From Effrenium voratum (lineage: Eukaryota > Sar > Dinophyceae > Suessiales > Symbiodiniaceae): a DNA stretch of 64,000 nt. This document shows positions 39,724 to 48,204 of this stretch, one piece after another. The stretch covers positions 1 to 64,000 of the forward strand of contig CAUJNA010001610.1 in assembly GCA_963377175.1 (NCBI GenBank). The letters run 5' to 3'. A program made the translations under genes and the position numbers. Numbering within the stretch: position 1 is the stretch's first letter; every line of letters begins with the position of its first letter. The notes below the pieces were generated by a model. It saw only the letters and a program-made list of their open reading frames with translations. It was not told the origin of the DNA and searched no databases.

Positions 39724-40944
39724 ATGGCTCTGCTTATTGAATCAGAGGCTCATTTCTCACAAAGAGCCCAAGAGATCAATTTGGGTGCTGGTGTGCTTAG
39801 GGCGCTGAAGCAGAATGGTATTGCTACGCTGGGAAGTCTGGCCTATGCGTTTGGCCAGCCAGGCCAGCCCCTGGATGAGGGCGCTTTCGGTGAGTGGGCG
39901 AAAGGGATTGCAGGCGAAGGAATCTCCCTGGGGGATTTGTCGGCATTGAAGAGAGCGCTTTTTGAGTCGCAGACGATGGTGCTAGCAGCTCTTAGAGATC
40001 AGGTTTCAAACCCTGATAGCCAGGGTGCGAGGCGTCTTCCTGATGCAGAGAGAGAGAAGAGGATGGACAATCTGAAAACCTCTCTTGTGGGGGTCATAGT
40101 GGAAGGACCGCTTGAGCCAAGCCACGCCTTGTTGGAGCTATGCGCAAACCAATACCAAGCCAACCAGCTGCAGTACATCAAGCCAGAGAAGTGCACCTCG
40201 CGTATGCACGAAATCACGACAGGAAAGCCAAGCACCAAGGAGTTGCAACTCGAGGCCAACAAGCTGGTGGTGAGAGAGCATGTTGAGGTGTCAGAAATGA
40301 CGATTCACAACTCGCTGCTCTTGCAGGAGGCTTTCAAGCGTCGTGGGTTGGCTTACGTTTTCAGCAATTCCGTGTCGCATGCAGCTTATGAGCGTTATCT
40401 ACAGACGTTGTTTATGCACACGAGTCGTGAGCCTCCCCCGGGTTGCCAACGTTGTTCGCTTTCTCAGTTGGTGCAGGCGGACCGCATGGTCTTTATCCGG
40501 TTGATCGAGGAGAACGTGAAGCCGCGTAGGAAGCCCGATGGAACGTATCCAATGGACCTTGCACTGACAGCAGCATTGCAGTCTTACCATGTGAGCTTCA
40601 CGCTGATGCCGTTGCCCGCCAGGGTTCCTGGAAAGCCGTCCGCTGACCAAAGGGCGACGCCGAATCCGCCACCTGCAAAGAAACTGAGAAACGAGGAGTC
40701 CGGCAAGGGTAAGGGGAAATCCAAAGGAAAAGATGCAAAGGGGAAGTCCCGCAAGGTGGCTACCCCCTATATCCTCAATGCTGGGGGAGTGGCTACCGCA
40801 CCAGATGGATCGCCGCTCTGCTTTGACTACGTCTTGGGACATTGCAACCGAAGTGTTACCGATGGGCAGTGCGTGAAAGGTAAGCACCTTTGTTGCGTGT
40901 GCTTCGAGCCGCATTCCCTCAAAGAGCGCCGGAAGTCGGCCTAG
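39724..40944 (+). CDS. gag-like protein of the tyrosine-recombinase element
   Basis: 406 codons from ATG 39724 (MALLIESEAHFSQRAQEI). The N-terminal half is a helical domain (GVLRALKQNGIATLGSLAYA, resembling a helix-hairpin segment) followed by an alpha-helical middle. A Lys/Gly-rich basic linker (GKGKGKSKGKDAKGKSRK) precedes a CCCH-type finger (CFDYVLGHCNR ... CVKGKH). The finger plus basic linker suggests RNA binding and a gag role. Its last 55 nt overlap the next frame. Confidence 0.65.
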   Translation: MALLIESEAHFSQRAQEINLGAGVLRALKQNGIATLGSLAYAFGQPGQPLDEGAFGEWAKGIAGEGISLGDLSALKRALFESQTMVLAALRDQVSNPDSQGARRLPDAEREKRMDNLKTSLVGVIVEGPLEPSHALLELCANQYQANQLQYIKPEKCTSRMHEITTGKPSTKELQLEANKLVVREHVEVSEMTIHNSLLLQEAFKRRGLAYVFSNSVSHAAYERYLQTLFMHTSREPPPGCQRCSLSQLVQADRMVFIRLIEENVKPRRKPDGTYPMDLALTAALQSYHVSFTLMPLPARVPGKPSADQRATPNPPPAKKLRNEESGKGKGKSKGKDAKGKSRKVATPYILNAGGVATAPDGSPLCFDYVLGHCNRSVTDGQCVKGKHLCCVCFEPHSLKERRKSA

Positions 40945-41786
40945 CACCGGATGATGTTTCATCGGATGCGATGAGCAGTGCAGCCGGTCTCCACAGGAGT
41001 GGTTTGCCGCATGCGCGCGAGGCCCGCCATTCCGAACGAGCTTTGCCGTTGGAAGATACCGACGAGCAATCTTTTCCCGACCCAATTGAAATAAACTTGA
41101 GTGACACTGAGACCATTGTCTCAGACAAGCATGACGTTGTGGGCGACTCCTGCAGGAGCCCAGCACCCTCAGCTCTGAGTGCTCCTTTTGTGCTTGAGAT
41201 TTTCGCTGGCACAGCCAGAGTGACCTCTTGTTTGCGACGTTTAGGTTTGAACAGCAGCTTGGGCGTTGATCATGCTAGGAAGATGCCGAATGCCCCCATT
41301 TTGATTTCCGACTTGACCTCCCAGGGCGGTCAGGAGCTATGTTTGCTTTGGGCATCTAGCGACCAGCTGTTGGGCATTCATGCAGCTCCCCCTTGCGGGA
41401 CATGCAGCGCCGCGAGACAAATTGTGCTTCGTGACTCATCAGGCTCCCGCATTCCGCAACCAATGCCCTTGCGATCCCAGGAATACCCGGATGGGCTTCC
41501 GCACTTGCACGGAAAGGACAAGATCAGGGTGGATGCAGCCAACTGTCTTTATGCTTTTCTTGTGAAACTTTTGAACCTGTGCCATGCTAGAGGTTTGGTC
41601 TTCTGTGTGGAGAACCCTCGGAGTTCCTGGTTTTGGCAAACCAGTTTTTGGAGGTCCCTCGTTTGCCCCACAACTTTCACAGTTCATCAGGCTTGTGCAT
41701 ACGGTGGCCAGCGGCCAAAGTGGACCGCCTTGGCACAATTGCAGACATTTCAAGAAAGTTTCGCGCTTGTGCCCGGGTGTCAGTGA
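40890..41786 (+). CDS. cytosine-methyltransferase-like domain of the tyrosine-recombinase element
   Basis: After an acidic linker (DPIEINLSDTETIVSD) the domain shows a SAM motif I (VLEIFAGTARVTSCLRRLG), an Asp-containing second motif (LGVDHARK), a Pro-Cys motif IV (LLGIHAAPPCGTCSAARQ) and ENP (VFCVENPRSSWFW). These are the C5-methyltransferase landmarks, though spacing and flanks are atypical and activity is uncertain. Published DIRS elements often carry an adenine-type methyltransferase after RNase H; this one is of cytosine type and lies between gag and RT. The signal leaves this frame near 41765 and continues in the next entry. Confidence 0.7.
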   Translation: MLRVLRAAFPQRAPEVGLAPDDVSSDAMSSAAGLHRSGLPHAREARHSERALPLEDTDEQSFPDPIEINLSDTETIVSDKHDVVGDSCRSPAPSALSAPFVLEIFAGTARVTSCLRRLGLNSSLGVDHARKMPNAPILISDLTSQGGQELCLLWASSDQLLGIHAAPPCGTCSAARQIVLRDSSGSRIPQPMPLRSQEYPDGLPHLHGKDKIRVDAANCLYAFLVKLLNLCHARGLVFCVENPRSSWFWQTSFWRSLVCPTTFTVHQACAYGGQRPKWTALAQLQTFQESFALVPGCQ

Positions 41787-42780
41787 CTCTCACACTCACT
41801 TGCCGTGGGGTTTCGTGCGCAGTGACACTGGCAAGATATTTGCAACCGCAGAGGAGACTGCGTATCCTCCCCAGCTTGCTTGGGAAATTGCAAAAGCATT
41901 TGCATGCGAAGCAGTGGACAGAGGCTGGCAGCCGCCGCCATGCACTTTTGAGATGATGTCGCAGTCCAGTGACTTACACGCTTTGCGTGCAATCACGGGC
42001 CAGCAGCCTCGCGCATCAAAGATTCCACCTTTGGTGCCCGAGCATCGACAGGTAATTGCGCTACGTGGTCCGTTGAATGTTTCGTTGCCTGTTGCGCCAA
42101 TGAGCCGGATCAAGGTTCCCTGGACAGCTCCAGCTGGCCTGGAGCCCGCTGGATCGGTGGTGCCTGCCGAGTCCCAGCTGCTTCGTGTGTCTCCTTTTCG
42201 GCCAAGAGGGGGTGTGAGGGACGAGCTTGCTCCTGTCGCTGGGTTCCTGGACAAACATTCTGTTGAGATTGCTTGGGGCGTGCCTTTTTCTCCTACCCAG
42301 TTTGTTGCAGAAGCTTTGAGGGTGGGTCATCCTCAAAACCTTGACCTGGTGCTGCCTGGAGCTTTGGCGTGTGTTGTTAAGAAACTTGCTGCCGAGGATC
42401 TCGCTTCAATAGCAAAAATGCGTTTGGAGTGCATCAGGCATTGGACTGCCAGAGCAAGAGAATTGGCGCCTGCTGAGAAGTCCTTGAAGCGTAACATGCC
42501 TGATAATTTGAGATGCCTACTTGCCCCAAAACGCATTCTCCTGTGGGAAGAAATGCTTAAGGCTTGCGGTTACACCGACTTGGGAGTTGTTGCCGAACTT
42601 AAGGAGGGGACCGTTTTGACGGGAGTTGTCCCCCCCACGGGTGTTTTTCCTGCTGCCTTTAGGCCGGCCATAGTCAGAGAAGAAACCCTAAAGCAATTTG
42701 CGAGGACTGCCAGAAAGTCCATCTTGTATGCGACAAGGTCCTCGGTGACCAATCCCTTGATGAGAAAGTGTATGCAATGA
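41767..42780 (+). CDS. linker region between methyltransferase-like domain and RT
   Basis: Frame 1 continues the polyprotein after a shift near 41765 (VSDSHTHLPWGFVRSDTG). About 330 residues, helical with Pro-rich parts (VPWTAPAGLEPAGSVVPAES), no recognised domain. Probably the N-terminal part of the RT protein. Another shift near 42700-42770 leads into the RT frame. Confidence 0.5.
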   Translation: MCPGVSDSHTHLPWGFVRSDTGKIFATAEETAYPPQLAWEIAKAFACEAVDRGWQPPPCTFEMMSQSSDLHALRAITGQQPRASKIPPLVPEHRQVIALRGPLNVSLPVAPMSRIKVPWTAPAGLEPAGSVVPAESQLLRVSPFRPRGGVRDELAPVAGFLDKHSVEIAWGVPFSPTQFVAEALRVGHPQNLDLVLPGALACVVKKLAAEDLASIAKMRLECIRHWTARARELAPAEKSLKRNMPDNLRCLLAPKRILLWEEMLKACGYTDLGVVAELKEGTVLTGVVPPTGVFPAAFRPAIVREETLKQFARTARKSILYATRSSVTNPLMRKCMQ

Positions 42781-43637
42781 CATTGGACGAGGTTCAGTCG
42801 GGGTGGCTGGAAGGCCCTATTGACGTCCGGTCGCTACCGGATGATGCTGTCATTAGCAGGCGTTTTGGACTTCAGCAGCCAAACAAAGTTCGTCTCATAG
42901 ATGACCTTAGCATCTCTCAGTTGAACTCGACCGTGCAGGCTTCCGAATCGCCAAGGCCTCAATCGACTGACGTTATTGGGGCTTTGGTGGTTCAGCTGAT
43001 GCGGCAGCTGCCAGGGAAAGGTTTGTTGGGACGGACCTATGACTTGAAGTCTGCCTATAGGCAGCTAGGTATTCACCCTGCCTCCCGCTGGGCCAGCTAC
43101 ATTGCATGTTACTGTCCCAAGGAAAAGACCGCCCAAGTTTTCAGGTTGAGAGCCGTTCCGTTTGGAGCGACGAGGGCCGTTTTCTCGTTTCTCAGGATTG
43201 TGCAGAGTATCTGGCATCTGGCTACCTCAATGTTGCATATCCCGTTGAGCGTGTTTTATGATGACTTTGTGGTTTTCTCGGAAGTGGGTTTGGTCACCTC
43301 GACAAACCAGGCCTTTACGGGCCTCTTGGATTTGCTCGGTTGGCGATATGCAATGGATGGATCCAAGTGCTGTGAATTTGCCCCTTGTTTTGATGCGTTG
43401 GGCATCACGATTGACCTGAGTGACTCTCGCATAGGCTTAGCTCGTTTTGCCAACACAAAGAAGAGGTGTGCAGAACTTTCTGAATGTCTAAAAGGAATTC
43501 TTGCAAAGGGTCGATTGCCTAAGAAGGAAGCTTTGCGTCTGAGGGGTCGGATGCATTTTGCTGACTCTCAGGTTTTCGGCAGGACTAGCAAATTGTGCCT
43601 GAGAGCCATCTCAGATCATGCACATTTTCAGACCTGA
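42768..43637 (+). CDS. reverse transcriptase of the tyrosine-recombinase element
   Basis: DIRS-type RT: KVRLIDDLS (fingers), GRTYDLKSAYRQLGI (motif A, Asp), RLRAVPFGATRAVFSF (motif B) and SVFYDDFVVFS (motif C, FYDD at about 43254-43271), then the thumb (LRLRGRMHFADSQVFGR). The D-x-x-SAYxQ and FxDD wording is typical of DIRS/Ngaro RTs. The RNase H follows in another frame with a 43-nt overlap. Confidence 0.85.
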   Translation: MYAMTLDEVQSGWLEGPIDVRSLPDDAVISRRFGLQQPNKVRLIDDLSISQLNSTVQASESPRPQSTDVIGALVVQLMRQLPGKGLLGRTYDLKSAYRQLGIHPASRWASYIACYCPKEKTAQVFRLRAVPFGATRAVFSFLRIVQSIWHLATSMLHIPLSVFYDDFVVFSEVGLVTSTNQAFTGLLDLLGWRYAMDGSKCCEFAPCFDALGITIDLSDSRIGLARFANTKKRCAELSECLKGILAKGRLPKKEALRLRGRMHFADSQVFGRTSKLCLRAISDHAHFQT

Positions 43638-44251
43638 GAAGAGCTTACCGAGACGTGTGCGGACGCCATACGGCGCTTGTGTCTTTTCTTGCTTTGGGAA
43701 AGCCGAGGTTCCTGTGTGCCCATCGGGAAACGCCTTGGTTGGTGTTTACCGACGCTTCGTATGAACCGACAGATCGTGTGTGGCCTGCTGGACTTGGTGC
43801 AATTGTGCATGATCCCATGGGACGTGCGCTCGGGTACTACTCTTTGTCCTTGACACATGGTCAATTAGAAGATTTAGGATCAAATGAGAAAAAGACCTTG
43901 ATTTTTGAGCTTGAGCTGATGGCCGCATGCGTTGCTTTCTCTACTTGGGAAAACATGTTTCAGGGTGCACCGGTCCTATTGTTTATCGATAATAATTCTT
44001 GCAGGGACGTTGTCATTTCAGGAGCAGCCCGCTCCAGGATGGGCCAGTGCCTTGTGAGAGATTTGTTCGAGACAGAGGATTGTGCCTCACTTCACTTGTG
44101 GGTAGCACGTGTGCCGTCTCCATCCAACCCAGCAGACATGCCCTCGAGACGCGATGTTTCTTCTCTCGAAAACAAAGGCGCAGTCCGCCGCGATGTATCT
44201 GCGAGGGTAGCGGAACTTGTCCAGAAATGTGCCAAAGTGAGAGTCGGATAA
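43595..44251 (+). CDS. RNase H-like domain of the tyrosine-recombinase element
   Basis: LVFTDASYEPTD (first Asp), FELELMAACVAFSTW (Glu), VLLFIDNNSCRDVV (Asp) and NPADMPSRRDVSSL match the RNase H domain that follows RT in DIRS-type elements (compare SNPADxPSR). It ends 4 bp before repeat B1. It removes the RNA strand during reverse transcription. Confidence 0.82.
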   Translation: MPESHLRSCTFSDLRRAYRDVCGRHTALVSFLALGKPRFLCAHRETPWLVFTDASYEPTDRVWPAGLGAIVHDPMGRALGYYSLSLTHGQLEDLGSNEKKTLIFELELMAACVAFSTWENMFQGAPVLLFIDNNSCRDVVISGAARSRMGQCLVRDLFETEDCASLHLWVARVPSPSNPADMPSRRDVSSLENKGAVRRDVSARVAELVQKCAKVRVG

Positions 44252-44254
44252 AGG

Positions 44255-44559
44255 GGGGAGAAGGCCTAGAACAAATTGCCAAAGTTTGCATCAGCATTAC
44301 CGTGTGCAGCATCGCTTGCTTAGGTAACTTTACCCTTGTGTGTGCACCTGTGTGCCTGCCTGAATTCTAGAAGCATCAGAACCCCCATGCCACCGACGAG
44401 AAAAGCTGCGCGCCAGGCATTCGGACTTTTCGGGAACCTGTGTGTTTGCAGGGGCTTTCGGTTTTGCCTTGATTTCCTTGGGTCTCGTCTGGGTGTGCCT
44501 GACCCTTTTGTCTAAATGATGTTTGGAAATTTTTGGGCGGTTCTTTGGCTCAAAACTAA
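44255..44559 (+). repeat. split direct repeat B1
   Basis: 305 bp, identical to 44875-45179 except one A/T difference near 44293. Ends CTTTGGCTCAAAACTAA directly against A2. Confidence 0.93.
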
Positions 44560-44784
44560 GTATGCGGTCACCCGTGATAGCACATTAGTTCAGAGACAAA
44601 GAATGAAAAATTAAGATGCTTAATTTTTCATGCCCAAAAACTTTCCTTGAGCATTCCCTGAGCGATTGCAAACATGTTTTGCCTTGAGACTTGCCTTTGT
44701 CTGGATCGTGTTGACAATCCTCAGATGATGCAGCATGGGCTGAGGTGGGAGGGTTGCCCCCATCTTTTGGAGTTGGCGCCTTGT
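44560..44784 (+). repeat. split direct repeat A2
   Basis: 225-bp copy of A1, with the same hairpin at 44603-44631. The B1-A2 joint equals the joint expected in a circular intermediate. Confidence 0.93.
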
Positions 44785-44874
44785 CCCGCCCGCCCATCCC
44801 TGGCGCCAAGTCAGGTGTGCAATCGGCAAAGCCTAGACTAAATTGCCAAAGTTTGCATCAGCAATATTGTGTGC
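44785..44874 (+). other. A2-B2 interval with a third partial B start
   Basis: 90 bp. The last ~50 bp (GCCTAGACTAAATTGCCAAA and following) are a diverged duplicate of the first ~50 bp of B1 and B2. Confidence 0.8.
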
Positions 44875-45179
44875 GGGGAGAAGGCCTAGAACAAATTGCC
44901 AATGTTTGCATCAGCATTACCGTGTGCAGCATCGCTTGCTTAGGTAACTTTACCCTTGTGTGTGCACCTGTGTGCCTGCCTGAATTCTAGAAGCATCAGA
45001 ACCCCCATGCCACCGACGAGAAAAGCTGCGCGCCAGGCATTCGGACTTTTCGGGAACCTGTGTGTTTGCAGGGGCTTTCGGTTTTGCCTTGATTTCCTTG
45101 GGTCTCGTCTGGGTGTGCCTGACCCTTTTGTCTAAATGATGTTTGGAAATTTTTGGGCGGTTCTTTGGCTCAAAACTAA
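44875..45179 (+). repeat. split direct repeat B2 (right end of element)
   Basis: 305-bp copy of B1. It ends ...ACTAA and is followed immediately by LINE coding sequence. The final A equals the base before A1 (36727), so the crossover overlap is ambiguous by one base. Confidence 0.93.
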
Positions 45180-46470
45180 TTTGTTGTTACGCAGGCGCAA
45201 AGACCCCAAAAGCCCTTTCGACGACAACTGCGCAACCGACTTGAGGTGCTGACGTGAATATGATGCCATCGCCACCGTACTCGGCAGAACATCATCCTGC
45301 CCAACGTTGCGTCCTTGCAAAGGATTGCACATGCCATTTTTGCCCGGAAAAAAGGAGGGGTTGTCATACATACGAAGCAAGTGATCTGACAGCATGGTTT
45401 GCACGAGCAGCTCATCAGGCAAATCATGGAACCAGGCATCGCACTTGGACAAGGAAATGCGTTTGGGCCCTGGCCACACGGCGGGGTCGTTGGGCAGTGT
45501 CATACCAGCCTTCACTGCCACCCCCAGAAAGCGCCTGCGGAGAATCGGAGAAACATGCCCCAGCTGCGTCACCCAAGAGTATGCGAGCACAAACCCAAAT
45601 GAGTGCAAAATATGCTCAAGGCGATCCCTGTAGATCTGTTTCTCTGAAACCGTGGCAACATTCTCCAATACCAGGATTTTGAGATCCACTGCTGCGCACA
45701 TCCTCAAAAATCCATCCAGCTGATGAGTTCCAACCTGCACCACCGCCCGCTGTTGAAAACGTCTGACACGGCCATGAAAGTGCACAAACATTGCCATCCA
45801 GGAGAGAGGATAAACTCCACATAACCGGGCTGGTGGCCTCCGCCACAAAAACCTGTTCCCGCAGAATCCCATCCATGGTGAGGTCGGATTCCACTGTACA
45901 TGGAAGGGCATACATGGAGCCATAAGATTCACACGCCACCGGATCGTGGTCCCATGCATTGATCACTCTGCAAGGAAGCCCCATTGCTGAAAGGAGGTTG
46001 CAAGCCTGATGCCATCCGCAAACCCCGCCACAATAGGGGATCTGAACCACCGCTCCATCTGCCAGATCGCCCGCGCACAGCAAGGCATATCCATCTGTCT
46101 GAAAATGCAGCACAACCTTGTCTTCATACCTACTGAGCACAAAATTGCGAAGTGTAACCTTGCGGGCACTTCCCAACGCCTTGTTCAAAAGTTTGCAACT
46201 CAACTCACGCAGCAAACCATCACAAAGAGGGACATGCAAGTTGGCCGTGCCAAAATTTCCCTCGACCGTGAAATGCCGGGAACCGTCGCTGCAAACATGA
46301 GAAGCCGTGACCATGCAGGTGGACTGTTTCGAAAAGAAACGCTGAAGCATAGTAGTTTTCGTCGGACCACAAGTGCATGAAGCATAACCATCCATCTCCA
46401 CATCTGAGTGTACCATAGGGTGCAAAAGGCCAAAGCCAGCACAATCATCTGTTGAACCCCGAGAAACCAT
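45180..46470 (-). CDS. LINE ORF1, N-terminal C5 cytosine methyltransferase
   Basis: From ATG 46470 (MVSRGSTDDCAGF); an in-frame stop lies shortly upstream. About 140 unrecognised residues precede the domain. Motif I is CGGVCGWHQACNLLSAMG, motif II is INAWDHDPVAC, motif IV is SWPCQTFSTAGGGAG with the catalytic Cys, motif VI is LVLENVATV, and a motif VIII-like ILRRRFLG follows. The target-recognition region is cut by the tyrosine-recombinase element at 45180; the last motifs are on the far side (36727 onward). A frame change lies near 45715 at a T-run. All catalytic landmarks are present, so an intact relative would probably be an active Dcm/DNMT-type enzyme that makes 5-methylcytosine. Confidence 0.8.
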
Positions 46471-46534
46471 CTGCACACGCCCCGACAACGCGTCCCACTG
46501 TCACCCCTAGGCGGACGGCTTGAGCACAGACAGC

Positions 46535-46548
46535 TTAATCGGAGACAG
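46535..46548. repeat. right 14-bp target site duplication of the LINE
   Basis: TTAATCGGAGACAG, identical to 4981-4994. Confidence 0.9.
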
Positions 46549-46554
46549 AAAAGG

Positions 46555-46917
46555 ATGACGAGCCGGCTAGCATGTGGAAGTTGGGCAAGGTGCGCTCCAA
46601 TGCTAAGGGGCAAATTCTTGTGCATGGAGCCTCTGTTTTGGCAGAGCGAAACTTCGCTGGAAATCGCATGGGAGCCCAGGGCCTTCTCCGAGGGGCAGCG
46701 CCCCAGCGTGAGCTTCGCAACCAAGGCTTTCTGGGAGCGGGCCGAGACCGATCTGGTCAAGCAGCTGGCGGCCGCATCCGAGCGCGTCTTCGACGCGAAG
46801 CTCACCCAAGGCCGTGCGCCAGCGGCTGCTGCCCTCAGTGAAGCAATCGCGCGGCGGCGATTGATGCTGAAAGCCAAGCTGCCGGCCCACGAGCGGCATG
46901 TGCGGGTTGAGTCTTGA
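46555..46917 (+). pseudogene. virus gene A, left copy, internally deleted
   Basis: Start ATG 46555 follows the LINE target duplication. It matches the right copy at 61220-61750 (for example MEPLFWQSETSLEIAWEPRA against the same region there) but loses about 115 bp after KAKLPAH, which removes the conserved C-terminal part, and a few codons near 46720. See the right copy for function. Confidence 0.75.
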
Positions 46918-47013
46918 GGTTACAGATCTGCGCGTGGAGCCACCTTCTCGAGAGTGCCCGCTGTAGTTTCTTCCGATGCCGCAGCCTTTTTTTGCTCATT
47001 AAAAAAATTCAGA

Positions 47014-47576
47014 ATAACCACCCACATCTGGAGCGCCGCGAGCAGCTGAGACCTCTGCTGAGGGCCGCCGTCGATGCCGAGGCGGTGAAGCGGGAAGCCT
47101 TTCTGGAGGAGGTCGCCTGCATGACGAGCTTTCGCGGGGAGCGCCCGTGCTGGAGTGGCTGCTGGCTGACGGGGTCGCCGGCAGGTCGACATGCAGGACT
47201 GGAGGGACGTGCTGAAGCGCTCCCAACAGCTTCGACTCAAGCTTCGCAAGCGCCTCAACCAGCGCACGGCCCGCTGCTCCGCTCCCGCGGTGGCCGAGGA
47301 GCGCCAGGAGAAGAGCTGCGAGACGCTCCGCGAGAAGCGCGAGGCCCTGAACCAGCGCCGCATTCGCACGAGCGACATCGCCTCGCTGGCGCAGATCAGG
47401 TGGAGGAGCAGCTCGTCAGCAAGAAGATCGCTAAGCGGCTGCCGGTCTCGCTGGCGGCCGAGCGCAACCCTCGCCGCCTTGGAGCGGGTAGAAGGCGCGC
47501 AACAAACTCAAACAAGGCCTCCAGAGAGCTCCTCGCTGCGCTGAACCTGCAGGGCAGCAGCACCGACTCGCTGTGA
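47014..47576 (+). pseudogene. virus gene B, left copy, start codon lost and frames shifted
   Basis: Homologous to 60560-61171. The position of the right-copy ATG reads ATA here (AATAACCACCCAC against AATGGCCACCCAC). The coding signal is then in three frames: 46914-type to about 47190, MQDWRDVLKRSQQLRLKLRK in frame 1 to about 47410, then back, ending SSTDSL at TGA. Charged, coiled-coil composition. Confidence 0.75.
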
Positions 47577-47599
47577 CGCGGTAGAATCTGGGACAGAAC

Positions 47600-47660
47600 A
47601 GAAGCCAGGACAATTTTATTATTTTTCTATAAAGCAATTTGCTCAGCTCAAAACCAATTC
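47600..47660 (+). promoter_or_regulatory. AT-rich block upstream of the polymerase gene, left copy
   Basis: AATTTTATTATTTTTCTATA plus AGCAATTTGCTCAGCTCAAA is conserved, in inverted orientation, at 60377-60435. It is much more AT-rich than the surrounding coding DNA and includes a TATA-like CTATAAA. It is a promoter candidate; no experiment is implied. Confidence 0.45.
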
Positions 47661-47772
47661 ATCTCCGAGCTGTCTGACCGCATCTGGGGCCGCCTGGGGC
47701 TCAGCGCCGTCCGGGCGGTGCCTCTGCAGGAGCCGCGCGCTCTAGCGCCAAGGCCGCTGTGACAGAACTGCG
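47661..47772 (+). pseudogene. 5' fragment of the virus DNA polymerase gene, left copy
   Basis: ISELSDRIWGRLGLSAVRAV matches the first residues of the right-copy polymerase (60375 downward). The initiating ATG has been deleted. Similarity ends around the VTELRP codons near 47772. Confidence 0.75.
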
Positions 47773-48200
47773 CCCGCGCGGGGCCTCAGCAGGTCTTCAC
47801 CATCGATGCCATGCGGCTGCTGGTGGACCGGCTCCAAGACCCACTGCGCTCCCGCTTCCCCGAGTCCGACTGGACCGTCGTGGGCATCACGGCAGCGTAT
47901 TTGCTGACCGCGCCCTCGCAGCAGCTGGCCGACATGCCCGCGCCCGCCGCCCAACAAGGCGGGAAGCTGCTGGAAGGAGCTGCCCAAGACCCTGGCCAAG
48001 AAGAAGGCCATCTGGAACCCTTGGAAGGCCGCCCCGTGGGCTTCGACAACATCGAGGCCTTGAGCTCCGCAACGCCGGGCGGGTGGAGGTCTTCGTCTTC
48101 GTGTGGCAGCAGACAGTAGTAAGGAACATAGGCTTGTAGTATCCTATTAATTTTGGTTTTTTGGTCCCCAAACCCTGCAAAACAGCCAATTCTTCAACCT
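47773..48200 (+). other. unrecognised coding-like remnant
   Basis: After the polymerase fragment a stretch with virus-like GC and codon use is open (VFTIDAMRLLVDRLQDPLRS ... SDWTVVGITAAYLLTA), then appears to shift frame near 48000. It has no counterpart in the right polymerase. It may be part of another virus gene joined by a deletion. Confidence 0.3.
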
Positions 48201-48204
48201 GCTG

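Larger units (their letters stand above)
36728..45179 (+). mobile_element. Ngaro/PAT-like tyrosine-recombinase retrotransposon with cytosine-methyltransferase-like domain
   Basis: 8,452 bp. The ends are split direct repeats arranged A1 ... B1-A2-B2: A is 225 bp, B is 305 bp, with one mismatch each between copies. This is the architecture of Ngaro and PAT elements, which integrate through a circular intermediate without target duplication. The coding order is acidic ORF, tyrosine recombinase, Cys-containing C-terminal piece, gag, methyltransferase-like, RT and RNase H. In described DIRS and Ngaro elements the recombinase normally comes last, so recombinase-first is unusual. The element sits inside the LINE ORF1 methyltransferase; removing exactly these bases rejoins LINE codons in frame. 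Confidence 0.92.
4995..46534 (-). mobile_element. giant APE-type LINE with N-terminal cytosine methyltransferase, interrupted by two later elements
   Basis: The element is bounded by the 14-bp duplication TTAATCGGAGACAG. Subtracting the copia element (21.6 kb) and the tyrosine-recombinase element (8.45 kb) leaves about 11.5 kb, read on the minus strand. The order is ORF1 (C5 methyltransferase, beta-rich region, coiled coil; 46470-45180 then 36727-33411), ORF2 (Cys/His-rich segment 33374-32895, then endonuclease, RT, zinc knuckle and RNase H, 11268-5789), and a 0.8-kb 3' UTR with no poly(A) tail. The domain order fits RNase-H-bearing LINEs of the I/Tad type. Several single-base frame changes are present. 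Only 64 bp precede the first ORF1 ATG, so slight 5' truncation cannot be excluded. Confidence 0.85.

Noticed and set aside
44013..44312. Minus-strand frame over the RNase H end and B1
   Set aside because: Antisense shadow of a well-matched RNase H domain.
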